Shown in pieces: positions 10,002 through 19,059 of a stretch of 64,000 bases of DNA. Made by a program: the position numbers and the translations under genes. The DNA lies in assembly GCF_028867935.1 (NCBI RefSeq), contig NZ_JAPQNS010000022.1, forward strand, positions 1-64,000, in the 5' to 3' direction. Every line of letters begins with the position of its first letter. Within the stretch, counting starts at the first letter, position 1. Source of the DNA: Flavobacterium sp. SUN052 (GTDB lineage Bacteria > Bacteroidota > Bacteroidia > Flavobacteriales > Flavobacteriaceae). The notes beneath the pieces are model-generated. The model did not search any database. It saw only the letters and a program-made list of their open reading frames with translations, and had not been told where the DNA came from.

Positions 10002-10997
10002 ATGCCCAAGATAGTTACCTTCGGCGAGGTCATGATGCGGCTCACCCCCCCAAACCTCGCCCGCCTGAGCCAAACGTCGTCGTTCGATATTACGTTTGGC
10101 GGTGGAGAAGCGAATGTGGCCATGTCGCTGGCCGATTTTGGTTTTGAAGCAGCTCACGTGGCCCGCTTCCCCGACCATGCACTGGGGCACCGGGCCGCTC
10201 GTTTCCTGCGTGAACGGGGATTAGATATTTCGACCATTCTGTATGGTGGCAACCGAATCGGAACGTATTACCTCGAAGAGGGTGCTTCGCTGCGAGCCAG
10301 CCAGATTGTGTACGACCGGCAGTTTTCGGCCTTTTCGGAGATTCAGGCGGGGATGATCGATTGGGACCAGGTCTTGCATGGAGCTAGTTGGTTTCACTGG
10401 GCGGGGATTACACCTGCGCTTTCTCAGGGCTGCGCCGATGCTTGCCTCGAAGCCGTACAAGCCGCCCAACGTCTGGGCGTTCGAGTGTCGGGCGATATTT
10501 TTTACCGGGCCAATCTCTGGAAGTACGGCAAAACACCCCAGGAAATCATCCCTGAATTAACTCGTCATACTAATCTGGTTAATTCGAGCAAAGGGGTGCT
10601 GGATTTGTTATTTGGCTTTACGTCAACCGACTTCACCGATGCCTGTCGCCAATTACAAGCCACTTTTCCAGCCGTTCAGTGGGTAGCTGATACTGACCGT
10701 ACTCAGCACAGCGCCACACACAACGACCTCAGCGCGACGCTATGGAACGGTCAATCGCTACTACAGACACCTACCTTTACTATCGACCCTATTATTGACC
10801 GGATTGGGGGGGGTGATGCATTCGTAGCGGGACTAATTTATGGATTGACACAGTTCAACGACGAGCAGCAGGCCCTTACCTTTGCCGTGGCGGCCTCGGC
10901 TCTCAAACACACTATTTCTGGCGATGCCAACGACTGTAGCGTAGCCGAAGTGGAAGCTATTGCCGCTGGCCAAACCAGTGGACGAATCAAACGATGA
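10002..10997 (+). CDS. kdgK: 2-dehydro-3-deoxygluconokinase (PfkB family)
   Basis: Phosphorylates KDG to KDPG. The 331-residue protein has PfkB-family marks: FGEVMMRLTPP and FGGGEANVAM at the N terminus and the C-terminal signature DRIGGGDAFVAGLIYG containing the catalytic Asp in the GGGDAF loop. I chose ATG 10002 because it gives the family start MPKIVTFGEV; the open frame upstream overlaps uxaC. It overlaps kdgA by four bases (ATGA), so the two are probably translationally coupled. Confidence 0.94.
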   Translation: MPKIVTFGEVMMRLTPPNLARLSQTSSFDITFGGGEANVAMSLADFGFEAAHVARFPDHALGHRAARFLRERGLDISTILYGGNRIGTYYLEEGASLRASQIVYDRQFSAFSEIQAGMIDWDQVLHGASWFHWAGITPALSQGCADACLEAVQAAQRLGVRVSGDIFYRANLWKYGKTPQEIIPELTRHTNLVNSSKGVLDLLFGFTSTDFTDACRQLQATFPAVQWVADTDRTQHSATHNDLSATLWNGQSLLQTPTFTIDPIIDRIGGGDAFVAGLIYGLTQFNDEQQALTFAVAASALKHTISGDANDCSVAEVEAIAAGQTSGRIKR

Positions 10998-11641
10998 ACA
11001 CACTCCAGACAAAATTGACCCAATCGGGCATTATCCCGGTTTTTTCGCACCTCGACGTTGAAGTTAGCCTTGCCATTGTGCGAGCTTGCTACGACGGCGG
11101 CCTGCGAGCTTTTGAATACACCAACCGAAATGCCCAAGCTCTGGATAACTTCCGGCAAGTCGCCGAAGTTGCCAAGCGTGATATGCCCGATATGCTATTG
11201 GGGGCCGGAACAATTTGGGACGTTCCAATGGCCGAAACATTTGCCGCTGCCGGTGCCGATTTTATTGTTAGCCCGATTATGAACCCTGCCGTGGGTGCCT
11301 GGTGTCGGGAAAATAATCTGCTATGGTCACCCGGCTGCATGACCGTGACGGAAGTGTTCCAAGCGCGGCAACAGGGAGCCGAACTGGTTAAAGTATTTCC
11401 GGGGGAAGTTGTCGGACCGGCCTTTGTGCGTTCAGTCAAAAGCGTGATGCCCGACGTTCAGTTGATGGTCACGGGGGGCGTTGAACCTACCGTCGAAAGT
11501 TTGAAAGCGTGGTTCGGCGCGGGCGTTTCCTGCGTAGGTATGGGCTCGCAACTATTCAACAAACAAGCCATCGCTGAAAAAAACTGGGCCACCATCCAAC
11601 AGACAGTGGCCCAAGCAATTGCTTTATTCAAAAGCTTATAG
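10994..11641 (+). CDS. kdgA: KDPG/KHG aldolase
   Basis: Class I aldolase that splits 2-keto-3-deoxy-6-phosphogluconate into pyruvate and glyceraldehyde 3-phosphate, ending the pathway. In 215 residues it shows the catalytic Glu (E41 in FEYTNR), the glycine-rich GAGTI, and the Schiff-base Lys133 in ELVKVFPGE. VTGGV then marks the C-terminal phosphate-binding part. It overlaps kdgK by ATGA and is followed 7 bp later by a 15-bp terminator hairpin, so it is the last gene of the operon. Eda-type names would also fit. Confidence 0.93.
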   Translation: MNTLQTKLTQSGIIPVFSHLDVEVSLAIVRACYDGGLRAFEYTNRNAQALDNFRQVAEVAKRDMPDMLLGAGTIWDVPMAETFAAAGADFIVSPIMNPAVGAWCRENNLLWSPGCMTVTEVFQARQQGAELVKVFPGEVVGPAFVRSVKSVMPDVQLMVTGGVEPTVESLKAWFGAGVSCVGMGSQLFNKQAIAEKNWATIQQTVAQAIALFKSL

Positions 11642-11647
11642 TTTCAG

Positions 11648-11683
11648 GTTTCAAGGCCTTTGGTGTTTCAAAGGCCTTGAAAC
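11648..11683. terminator. Bidirectional terminator, kdgA / RluB gene
   Basis: A perfect 15-bp inverted repeat (GTTTCAAGGCCTTTG with CAAAGGCCTTGAAAC) and a 6-nt loop lie between the converging genes, with T-rich and A-rich flanks. Confidence 0.82.
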
Positions 11684-11684
11684 T

Positions 11685-13805
11685 TTAATTCAAATACTTC
11701 AACTTGATGACCTCCTTCGGTTCCAGAAAACGCCATTTGCCACGGGGTAACTCTTTCTTGGTCAACCCGGCGTAAATAGTACGGTCTAGTTTGGTAACCT
11801 CGTAACCGAAGTTTTCGAAAATTCGGCGTACAATGCGGTTACGGCCACTGTGAATTTCGATACCTACTACGTGCGCGTCAGGCGTTACAAGGGCCAGTTC
11901 ATCAGGCTTGATCAGACCATCTTCCAATTCAACGCCCGCCTTGATAGCCTCAAAATGCTCTTCGGTGATGGGTTTGTCAAGTTCAGCTTGGTAAATTTTC
12001 CGAACGTTGTTTGACGGATGCGTCAATTTATCGGCTAACTCACCATCGTTGGTCATCAGCAATAATCCGGTCGTATTCCGGTCGAGCCGACCAACGGGAT
12101 AGATGCGGTAGTTGCCTGCATCAGCAACTAACTCCATAACGGTACGGCGTTCTTCCGGGTCTTCAGTGGTCGTGAGGTAATCTTTTGGCTTATTCAGCAG
12201 CACATACACCAGTTTTTCGGGGTTCAGGGTTGTCTTGCCGTATTTTACAATATCGTTTTCCTGCACCTTGTAGCCCATTTCGGTCACCACTTTGCCATTC
12301 ACCATAATATCACCCCGACTGATGAGTTCATCAGCTTCACGACGCGAACAAACACCCGCGTTGGCAATATAACGGTTCAAGCGCATGAGTCCCGATGGAT
12401 CACGATCATCGGCCTCACGTGGCTCAGTAGGCCGTGGTCCGGCATTCCGTTCGCTACGGGGCTTTTCGAACCGATTTCCCGATGCTTTTTTAGTACCACC
12501 TTTTTTATCAAATGAGGGCGGTTTAGGGAAAGTTGCTCTGTTGTAATCTGGTGCCCGTTTGAATTTTCCTACCTGACGACCTCGGCTATCTTCGCGCTGG
12601 TCATCAGTAAAACGCTTATCAAATTCATTATCGAGTGGTTTCTTCGAGCCGGACTCACTTGACCGCTCATCGCGGGGGGTGGTGTTCCGTTCTTCTCGTT
12701 TGAAACCGCCTTCGCGGGGGCGATCATCACGTGGTGCGCTATCCCGACGGCCAAAGGCAGGTTTATCGCCGTAGCGGTTTTCTCGTGGTGCAGAATCTCT
12801 CCGGTCATTATCCCGAGGTCCACCATAGCGAGGCTTGTCATCGCGATCGGAAGGCCGCATCCCCCGATTAAAACCGCCTTCACGAGGGGCTGAACCTCGG
12901 CGGTCATCACGCTCAAAACGAGGTTTATCGTCACGATCGCGATTGTAACCGCCTTCGCGGGGTGCAGAGTCGCGCCCTGGTCTGCGATCATCGCCCCGAC
13001 GATCGTCAAAACGACGTTCGTTACCAAAACGATTCGCACCGCCTTCACTAGATTCACCTTCGCGCTTCACATACGGTTTGCGCGGGCTGTCCGATCCGTC
13101 TGTACGGTTACTGTCGCGACCGAAGCCTCCTTCGCGGGGTTTCGAATCGCGTTCATCAAAACGACGTTCACTACCAAAACGGTCTGAATTTGTCCGAGGG
13201 CCATCATTCCGACGGTCGCGATCAAACGACGGCCGATCATTGCTACGTCCTCCTTCGTTCCGGCGGTCACTACCACGACCAAATCCACCTTCGCGCGAAT
13301 CGCCATCACGCTTCACATAAGGTTTGCGCGTGCCATTATCCCGATCACCAGCAGGGCGTGGGTAACTATCCCGTTGACCACCTTCCTTACGATCACCATA
13401 ACGAGGTTTGTCGTCCCGGTTGAAACCGCCCGGCCGTGGACCGCCTTCTTTACGATCACCGTAACGAGGTTTATCATCGCGATTATAACCGCCTTCACGG
13501 GGGCCATCTGCTCCTGGTCCGCTGTTACGGTCAGAAGGCCGCCCCCCCTTATTAAAACCACCATCGCGGGGTCCATCGTTGCGGTCGCGATTGAAACCGC
13601 CCGGCCGTGGGCCACCTTCTTTACGATCGCCATAACGGGGCTTATCGTCCCGGTCCCGATTAAAACCACCTTCCCGTGGTCCTGCGTTGCGCGGCCCATC
13701 AATACGTGGGCGGTCAGTTGCGCGTGGTCCGTCATCCCGACGACTTACTGAACGACGTTCACCCTCCCGGCGATCGCCCTTGTTAAAATCCTGATCCTGA
13801 TTCAT
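11685..13805 (-). CDS. rluB: RluB/RsuA-family pseudouridine synthase with long R/G/D-rich N-terminal extension
   Basis: Converts a uridine of ribosomal RNA to pseudouridine. The C-terminal ~235 residues are a complete enzyme: an S4 RNA-binding domain from about residue 474 (MRLNRYIANAGVCSRREAD) and the catalytic domain with GRLD (D575), NTTGLLLMTNDG and GRNRIVRRIF. The first ~470 residues are a low-complexity, strongly charged repeat of units like GGFNRD, DDKPRYGDRKEG and RRDSAPREG. This tail should be disordered and RNA-binding. Its coding DNA is a set of imperfect tandem repeats (12440-13790). I started at ATG 13805 (MNQDQDFNKG); five further codons upstream are open. Tails of this kind occur in other Bacteroidota RluB proteins, but this one makes up two thirds of the chain. 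Confidence 0.9.
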   Translation of the reverse strand: MNQDQDFNKGDRREGERRSVSRRDDGPRATDRPRIDGPRNAGPREGGFNRDRDDKPRYGDRKEGGPRPGGFNRDRNDGPRDGGFNKGGRPSDRNSGPGADGPREGGYNRDDKPRYGDRKEGGPRPGGFNRDDKPRYGDRKEGGQRDSYPRPAGDRDNGTRKPYVKRDGDSREGGFGRGSDRRNEGGRSNDRPSFDRDRRNDGPRTNSDRFGSERRFDERDSKPREGGFGRDSNRTDGSDSPRKPYVKREGESSEGGANRFGNERRFDDRRGDDRRPGRDSAPREGGYNRDRDDKPRFERDDRRGSAPREGGFNRGMRPSDRDDKPRYGGPRDNDRRDSAPRENRYGDKPAFGRRDSAPRDDRPREGGFKREERNTTPRDERSSESGSKKPLDNEFDKRFTDDQREDSRGRQVGKFKRAPDYNRATFPKPPSFDKKGGTKKASGNRFEKPRSERNAGPRPTEPREADDRDPSGLMRLNRYIANAGVCSRREADELISRGDIMVNGKVVTEMGYKVQENDIVKYGKTTLNPEKLVYVLLNKPKDYLTTTEDPEERRTVMELVADAGNYRIYPVGRLDRNTTGLLLMTNDGELADKLTHPSNNVRKIYQAELDKPITEEHFEAIKAGVELEDGLIKPDELALVTPDAHVVGIEIHSGRNRIVRRIFENFGYEVTKLDRTIYAGLTKKELPRGKWRFLEPKEVIKLKYLN

Positions 13806-14123
13806 GGAAAAGTACAGCAATCACTGCTGTGTTAGACAATATAGTTGCTGATTATCAGCGACATTAGTTTTATGCAGTACAAAAATTGGACGCAAAGGTA
13901 CAGCTTTTTCGATCACGACGATAAGCCGTCTTGATTATAAAGAGCTTATAACTAAACGCTTGCTCGCCGATACCAAATCTTTTAAAGCGAGATAGAATAT
14001 CGTTGGCCTCGCTCCGCTTAACGTTATCTAAACAAAAAACAATCCCAGACGCATTGAAACGTTAAGGGTGCGGGTGGCTTCCGGGCAACCCGCTCTTTTT
14101 GTCCAACAAGTTTATTTGCGCGT
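13806..14123. other. Intergenic region between RluB gene and acetoacetyl-CoA synthetase gene
   Basis: This 318-bp divergent region has no plausible gene. On the minus strand TACCTTTG (13900-13893) fits a -7 element for the RluB gene. On the plus strand an imperfect hairpin (GCGGGT 14070-14075 with ACCCGC 14088-14093) is followed by a T run (14095-14100) just 24 nt before the next start codon. That looks like a terminator or attenuator, but the stem is short. Confidence 0.45.
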
Positions 14124-16136
14124 ATGACTTCTCCGCTCTGGAAACCCAGCCGTTACTTCACTGAACAGTCGTTACTTAAAAAATACATGGAATGGCTTTT
14201 TGTAAAAAAGGGCCTGTATTTTCGTGATTACGATGACCTCTGGGACTGGTCTATCACCGACCTTGACAATTTCTGGGAAAGCATTTACCAGTTTTTCGAT
14301 GTACAAAGCGACACACTTTACCGCGAAGTACTGGATCGCCCGGCTCCTGGTGCGCCAAACTGGGGAATGATTGGCGCACGCTGGTTTGAGGGAGCAACCG
14401 TAAATTATGCCGGACATATTTTTCGGCATAAAACAACACAAAATCCAGCCCTGATTTTTCAGGCCGAGGGGCGAGAACCCCTTCAGATGTCGTGGGCGGT
14501 ACTGGAAAGTCAGGTGGCGGCTATGGCGGCTTATTTATACGAGGCAGGTGTTGAGAAAGGAGACCGTGTAGCCTCTGTGCTTCCTAATATTCCCGAAGCC
14601 GTAGTCGCTTTTCTGGCCACCGCTTCGATCGGAGCCGTCTGGTCGAGTTGCTCACCCGATTTTGGTACGGCGAGTATAGTAGACCGGTTTCAGCAAATAG
14701 AACCGAAAGTACTCCTTGCTATAGACGGTTATTTTTACAACGGCAAGCTGATCCGAAAAAGCGACACCATGCGCGAACTTCGGCAGCAATTGCCCTCGGT
14801 AAAGAATGTTGTATGGGTTCCCTACGCCGACCTGCCCACGAGCGAACGGCTCGAAGGGTCTGATTTATGGATTGATGTTATTCAAACGCCAAATTACGGG
14901 CTGGTATTCGAGCCAATTCCGTTCAACGACCCTATCTGGATTCTGTATTCTTCTGGCACCACGGGTAAGCCTAAAGCCATTACTCACAGTGTAGGCGGTT
15001 GCCTGCTTGAACACCTCAAAGCGCTGGGGCTTCATCAGGATGTGCGGGCTGGCGAGCGGTATTTCTGGTACTCGACAACAGGCTGGATGATGTGGAATTT
15101 TTCCCTGGCTTCTATGTTGCTCGGCGCTACGCTGGTGCTGTATGAAGGTTCACCCGCCTACCCGAGCATGAATGCGTTGTGGGATTTAGCCGAACGTGCT
15201 CAGATTCAACATTTTGGTGGAGGAGCTGCTTATTATGTCGCCTGTATGCGCGGTGGCACTAATAGCGAACCTTTGCAACCTATCAAAACACACAGTTTGC
15301 CAGCCCTCCGAACTATTGGATCAACGGGTTCGCCTTTGCCTCCAGAAGGATTCCGGTGGATATACGAGTCTGTAAAAAAAGATGTGTGGCTGATTTCATT
15401 CAGTGGTGGCACCGACATTTGCAGTGGATTTGTAGGGGGCTGTCCGTTAGTGCCGGTTTATGAGGGCGAAATTCAACGGCGGTTACTGGGCTGCAAACTC
15501 GATGCATTCAATGAAAAGGGCAAACCTGTAAAAGGTGAGTTGGGCGAAATGGTGATTCGGGAGCCAATGCCCTCAATGCCCATTTACTTCTGGAATGATC
15601 CTGATCACGATCGGTACCGAAACAGCTATTTTGAATCATTTCCCAATGTATGGCGGCACGGCGATTTTATCGAAATCACTAAGCACAATGGCGTTATTAT
15701 TTATGGCCGCTCTGATGCAACACTGAACAGAGATGGCGTCCGGATTGGAACCGCCGAAATCTATAGCGCCGTAGAAAGCATTCCCGAAGTAGCCGATAGT
15801 CTGATTGTGGGCCTCGAACTGCCGGGTGGGCGCTACTTTATGCCCTTATTTGTGACGCTGAGCGATGGTCAGACACTCACTGACGAACTCGTGAACCGAA
15901 TCCGCCAAACAATACGAGCAAAATATAGCCCCCGGCACGTTCCTGATGCTATATTTCAGGTGGCGGAGATTCCTTATACGATCAGTGGCAAAAAAATGGA
16001 AATGCCCGTCAAGAAAATTCTGGCTGGCAACGATCCCAATACAGTGGCTAGTCGCGACACCATGCGCAACCCAGACGCTTTAGAAGGATTCGTGGCCGTA
16101 ATTCACTCAGAGATGTTTACAGAGGTGATTGGGTAA
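14124..16136 (+). CDS. Acetoacetyl-CoA synthetase (acetoacetate-CoA ligase)
   Basis: Activates acetoacetate to acetoacetyl-CoA with ATP, through an acyl-adenylate, allowing use of ketone bodies or recycling of polymer breakdown products. The 670-residue protein has an acetyl-CoA-synthetase-like N-terminal region, the AMP-binding P-loop YSSGTTGKPKAITH near residue 275, the segment STTGWMMWNF and the C-terminal SGKKMEMPVKK with the catalytic lysine. The N-terminal WKPSRYF opening and overall length point to acetoacetyl-CoA rather than acetyl-CoA synthetase. It is transcribed in the same direction as the next gene, 38 bp downstream, with no obvious shared function. Confidence 0.88.
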   Translation: MTSPLWKPSRYFTEQSLLKKYMEWLFVKKGLYFRDYDDLWDWSITDLDNFWESIYQFFDVQSDTLYREVLDRPAPGAPNWGMIGARWFEGATVNYAGHIFRHKTTQNPALIFQAEGREPLQMSWAVLESQVAAMAAYLYEAGVEKGDRVASVLPNIPEAVVAFLATASIGAVWSSCSPDFGTASIVDRFQQIEPKVLLAIDGYFYNGKLIRKSDTMRELRQQLPSVKNVVWVPYADLPTSERLEGSDLWIDVIQTPNYGLVFEPIPFNDPIWILYSSGTTGKPKAITHSVGGCLLEHLKALGLHQDVRAGERYFWYSTTGWMMWNFSLASMLLGATLVLYEGSPAYPSMNALWDLAERAQIQHFGGGAAYYVACMRGGTNSEPLQPIKTHSLPALRTIGSTGSPLPPEGFRWIYESVKKDVWLISFSGGTDICSGFVGGCPLVPVYEGEIQRRLLGCKLDAFNEKGKPVKGELGEMVIREPMPSMPIYFWNDPDHDRYRNSYFESFPNVWRHGDFIEITKHNGVIIYGRSDATLNRDGVRIGTAEIYSAVESIPEVADSLIVGLELPGGRYFMPLFVTLSDGQTLTDELVNRIRQTIRAKYSPRHVPDAIFQVAEIPYTISGKKMEMPVKKILAGNDPNTVASRDTMRNPDALEGFVAVIHSEMFTEVIG

Positions 16137-16174
16137 TTTTAGTATATTGGGCTGACAATCTGATAATCAGTCCC

Positions 16175-17845
16175 ATGAAAAAACTAGTACTACTTTTCGT
16201 CTTATTGACGCCTTTGCTTTCTCTAGCACAAGCCCGAAAGAAGCAAGCCCCCGTATCGCCCCTCGACAAACTCAAAAACGAGGCTGTTGCTGCTGTAGAA
16301 TCCCGTAGTACACAGGCACAACAGATCAACGACATGTTGTTTAGTTTCTCGGAATTAGGCTTTCAGGAGCAGGAAACATTTACTTATCTGACTACACTTC
16401 TTGAAAAAGAAGGCTTCAAAATTCAGAAAAACATTTCGGGGATGCCCACCGCCTGGATTGCTACCTGGGGTAGCGGCAAACCCATTATCGCTATTGGTTC
16501 CGATGTAGACTGTATTCCGAAAGCAAGCCAGAAACCCGGTGTGGCTTACAAAGCTCCAATAGTAGAAGGAGCTCCGGGACACGGCGAAGGCCACAACTCC
16601 GGACAAGCGCTGAATATTGTAGCTGCTCTGGCTGTAAAGCAACTCATGGAACGCGACAAGATTCAGGGTACGCTGATGCTTTGGCCGGGCGTTGCCGAAG
16701 AGCTTGTTGGAGCCAAAGCCTTTTATGTTCGTGATGGGTATTTCAAAAATGTAGATGCCTGCATTTTCACGCACGTGGGCAACAACCTGGGAGTATCTTG
16801 GGGCGATGCGGGCAATAATGGACTGGTATCGGTACGGTTCAATTTTGAAGGGCAGGCGGCTCACGCAGCCGGAGCGCCCTGGCGGGGAAAAAGTGCTCTG
16901 GATGCCGTTGAGCTGATGAACGTCGGTTGGAATTTCCGGCGCGAACACCTCGAAACTACACAACGCTCCCACTATGTTATTCCCGATGGGGGAGACCAAC
17001 CTAACGTAGTGCCTTCGAAAGCCGCAGTTTGGTATTATTTCCGGGAGCGGAGTTATACCAAAATAAAGAAACTGTTTGATACGGGGCTCAAAATAGCTGA
17101 AGGTGCGGCCATGATGACCGATACCAAGTTTACGTATGACATTCTAGGGTCAGCCTGGCCAGGCCATTTCAATCGGCCTATTGCTGAGGCCATGTACGAG
17201 AATATTCGGAAAGTGGGCTTGCCAACCTGGTCAGAAGAAGATCAACTACTTGCCAAAGCCAGCCAAATGGAACTTCAGGCGCTTAATGTGAAAGGGTTGG
17301 CCACCAAACTCGACACCATTGGGTTACCAGCCGAATTTGCACCACCAACGCGCATGATGGGGGGAGCCACCCTAAACTCTGGTGCTGGCTCTGATGATAT
17401 TGCGGATATTTCGTGGTCGCTCCCGACCGTTGTGCTACGTTATCCGAGCAATATTCCCGATTTGCCGGGTCACCACTGGGCCAACGCTATTTCGATGGCA
17501 ACGCCCATTGCGCACAAAGGAATTGTAGCCGGGGCCAAAGCCGAAGCAATGACTATTCTCGACATGCTCATGAAGCCTGAGATCATCAAAAATGCGTGGG
17601 ATTATTACACCAATGAGCAAACAAAAGAGCAGAAATACACGCCCCTGATCTCGCCCAAAGAATTCCCAGCCGTTTATCTCAACCAAAAGATCATGACGGA
17701 GTTTAAGCCTAAACTGACGCCCTTTTACTACGACCCATCGAAATACAAAACATATCTGGAGCAGTTAGGCATTCAATACCCAACTCTACGCGACGACCAA
17801 CGCGCTGCGTTGAAGGATAAAGACAAAGAAAGCAAAGGGAAATAG
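16175..17845 (+). CDS. Secreted M20-family amidohydrolase (AbgB-like)
   Basis: The N terminus (MKKLVLLFVLLTPLLSLAQ) is a typical signal peptide. The mature protein has M20 metallohydrolase features: GSDVDCIP (metal Asp), EGHNSGQALN (the GHxxG-type metal His), GVAEELVGA (catalytic Glu pair) and the dimerisation-domain segment QAAHAAGAPWRGKSALDA. Length (556) and motif order resemble the aminobenzoyl-glutamate hydrolase subunit B group. These cleave amide-linked acyl or aminobenzoyl amino acids, but the real substrate here is unknown. Export suggests a periplasmic or outer-membrane location. A terminator-like hairpin follows at 17937. Confidence 0.85.
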   Translation: MKKLVLLFVLLTPLLSLAQARKKQAPVSPLDKLKNEAVAAVESRSTQAQQINDMLFSFSELGFQEQETFTYLTTLLEKEGFKIQKNISGMPTAWIATWGSGKPIIAIGSDVDCIPKASQKPGVAYKAPIVEGAPGHGEGHNSGQALNIVAALAVKQLMERDKIQGTLMLWPGVAEELVGAKAFYVRDGYFKNVDACIFTHVGNNLGVSWGDAGNNGLVSVRFNFEGQAAHAAGAPWRGKSALDAVELMNVGWNFRREHLETTQRSHYVIPDGGDQPNVVPSKAAVWYYFRERSYTKIKKLFDTGLKIAEGAAMMTDTKFTYDILGSAWPGHFNRPIAEAMYENIRKVGLPTWSEEDQLLAKASQMELQALNVKGLATKLDTIGLPAEFAPPTRMMGGATLNSGAGSDDIADISWSLPTVVLRYPSNIPDLPGHHWANAISMATPIAHKGIVAGAKAEAMTILDMLMKPEIIKNAWDYYTNEQTKEQKYTPLISPKEFPAVYLNQKIMTEFKPKLTPFYYDPSKYKTYLEQLGIQYPTLRDDQRAALKDKDKESKGK

Positions 17846-17936
17846 CCTTATCGAACGCAACCCGTTTATCATAGCACCCGTATTAGGTCTATGCGTTTGG
17901 TGGCGAATTCACTTCATCTTCAGTAGCATGCAGCTA

Positions 17937-17971
17937 AGAGCCAGCAGATTTTTCTGTTGGCTCTGCTGTTT
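17937..17971 (+). terminator. Terminator after M20 gene, facing nuoC
   Basis: AGAGCCAGCAGA (17937-17948) pairs with TCTGTTGGCTCT (17953-17964) with a single G-U pair and a TTTT loop, followed by GCTGTTTTT. It lies between converging genes. Confidence 0.7.
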
Positions 17972-17991
17972 TTAGAAGGCACACGTGCCGC

Positions 17992-18477
17992 TTACTTATT
18001 TCTAATGCCGTGGTAATACGCTGGCTCTACGTAGTCTGTGCGTAGTGGATGCCCTTCCCAGTCGCTGGGGAGCAAAATACGCCGTAAGTCAGGATGATTT
18101 TCGAAGTGAATCCCAACCAAATCAAAGGCTTCGCGTTCGTGCCAGTCGACAGTGCGCCAAAGGTGATTCAGCGTTGGCAAAGTAGGGAGTTCGCCCGATG
18201 CAGTTTGGCGCGGAATCGTAACCCGCAACATCAGGTCGTGTTCGTAAGGAATAGACGTAAGGTTGTAAAAAACGTCCATAGTATCCACGACCGGGCCATT
18301 ATCGATAGCTGTCAGACAGGCTAAATGGTCAAAAAAGAGCCGATCGTCGTCACGAAGAAACTGGCAGATCGACACCAGATCAGTAGGCTGCACCGTCACA
18401 TAAGGCTGCACATTTGCTGTATTTATGGCAACAGCAAAACGGTCTTGCAGGAGGGCGGCAATCTCAGCAAAGATCAT
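17992..18477 (-). CDS. nuoC: NADH-quinone oxidoreductase subunit C (complex I, 30 kDa subunit)
   Basis: Peripheral-arm subunit of respiratory complex I. In 161 residues the family signature appears at the C terminus: [30 protein letters not shown] sequence followed by [11 protein letters not shown], which is the complex I 30 kDa motif. The start overlaps the nuoB stop by four bases, giving translational coupling. No nuoD follows: the gene is succeeded by a terminator and a convergent gene, so the nuo genes are split in this genome. It ends soon after [13 protein letters not shown], so it is not a C-D fusion. Confidence 0.93.
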   Translation of the reverse strand: MIFAEIAALLQDRFAVAINTANVQPYVTVQPTDLVSICQFLRDDDRLFFDHLACLTAIDNGPVVDTMDVFYNLTSIPYEHDLMLRVTIPRQTASGELPTLPTLNHLWRTVDWHEREAFDLVGIHFENHPDLRRILLPSDWEGHPLRTDYVEPAYYHGIRNK

Positions 18478-19010
18478 ACTTTAGTCATGGTTTTATCAGA
18501 CTCGTCTTTTAAAGGCTCGGTTCCTGTCAGCGGCTTTTCAGCCCTGATTTTCTCCTGAAGTTTCAGAAACCCATCGATTAGAGCCTCCGGGCGGGGGGGG
18601 CATCCGGGCACATATACATCAACCGGAATAATCTTGTCAACGCCTTTAACCACATGATAACCGTGCTGCCAGTAGGGGCCACCACAATTGCTGCATGACC
18701 CCATCGAGATCACGTAGCGCGGTTCGGCCATCTGCTCATAAAGCCGCTTTATCCGGTCAGCCATCTTGTAGGTTACCGTACCCGAAATAATCATAATATC
18801 GGCTTGCCGGGGCGAAGGCCGGGGAAAGATCCCAAATCGCTCCAAATCATAACTCGATGCCATCGACTGCATCATCTCGATGGCACAGCAAGCTAGCCCG
18901 AATGTCAACGGCCACAACGATGAGGCCCTTGACCAGTTGAGCAGGTCTTCGGAGTGCATCAGCATAAGGCCGTGGTCGGCGGTTTTATTGGTTGGCGGAG
19001 CGGGAGTCAT
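18474..19010 (-). CDS. nuoB: NADH-quinone oxidoreductase subunit B (20 kDa, N2 cluster)
   Basis: Carries the terminal iron-sulfur cluster N2, which passes electrons to quinone. The ligands are visible: the adjacent pair in [10 protein letters not shown], the Cys in MGSCSNCGG and the Cys in VPGCPPRPE. From ATG 19010 the protein is 178 residues; an upstream in-frame start at 19070 would overlap the preceding gene and adds non-conserved residues. It overlaps nuoC by ATGA. An unusual unknown gene separates it from nuoA. Confidence 0.94.
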   Translation of the reverse strand: MTPAPPTNKTADHGLMLMHSEDLLNWSRASSLWPLTFGLACCAIEMMQSMASSYDLERFGIFPRPSPRQADIMIISGTVTYKMADRIKRLYEQMAEPRYVISMGSCSNCGGPYWQHGYHVVKGVDKIIPVDVYVPGCPPRPEALIDGFLKLQEKIRAEKPLTGTEPLKDESDKTMTKV

Positions 19011-19059
19011 AGCACAGTATTTTTGAAAATTAACGCCTAGAAGCAAGCAAACGTTCTGC

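Noticed and set aside
12569..13751. Several long antisense and out-of-frame ORFs in the RluB repeat region
   Set aside because: They follow from the biased codon composition of the R/G/D tandem repeat and have no independent motif.
12440..13790. CRISPR array
   Set aside because: The repeats are coding, of irregular length and not separated by unique spacers.
16355..16999. 214-codon minus-strand frame within the M20 gene
   Set aside because: Fully antisense to a well-supported metallohydrolase gene; composition without any recognisable motif.
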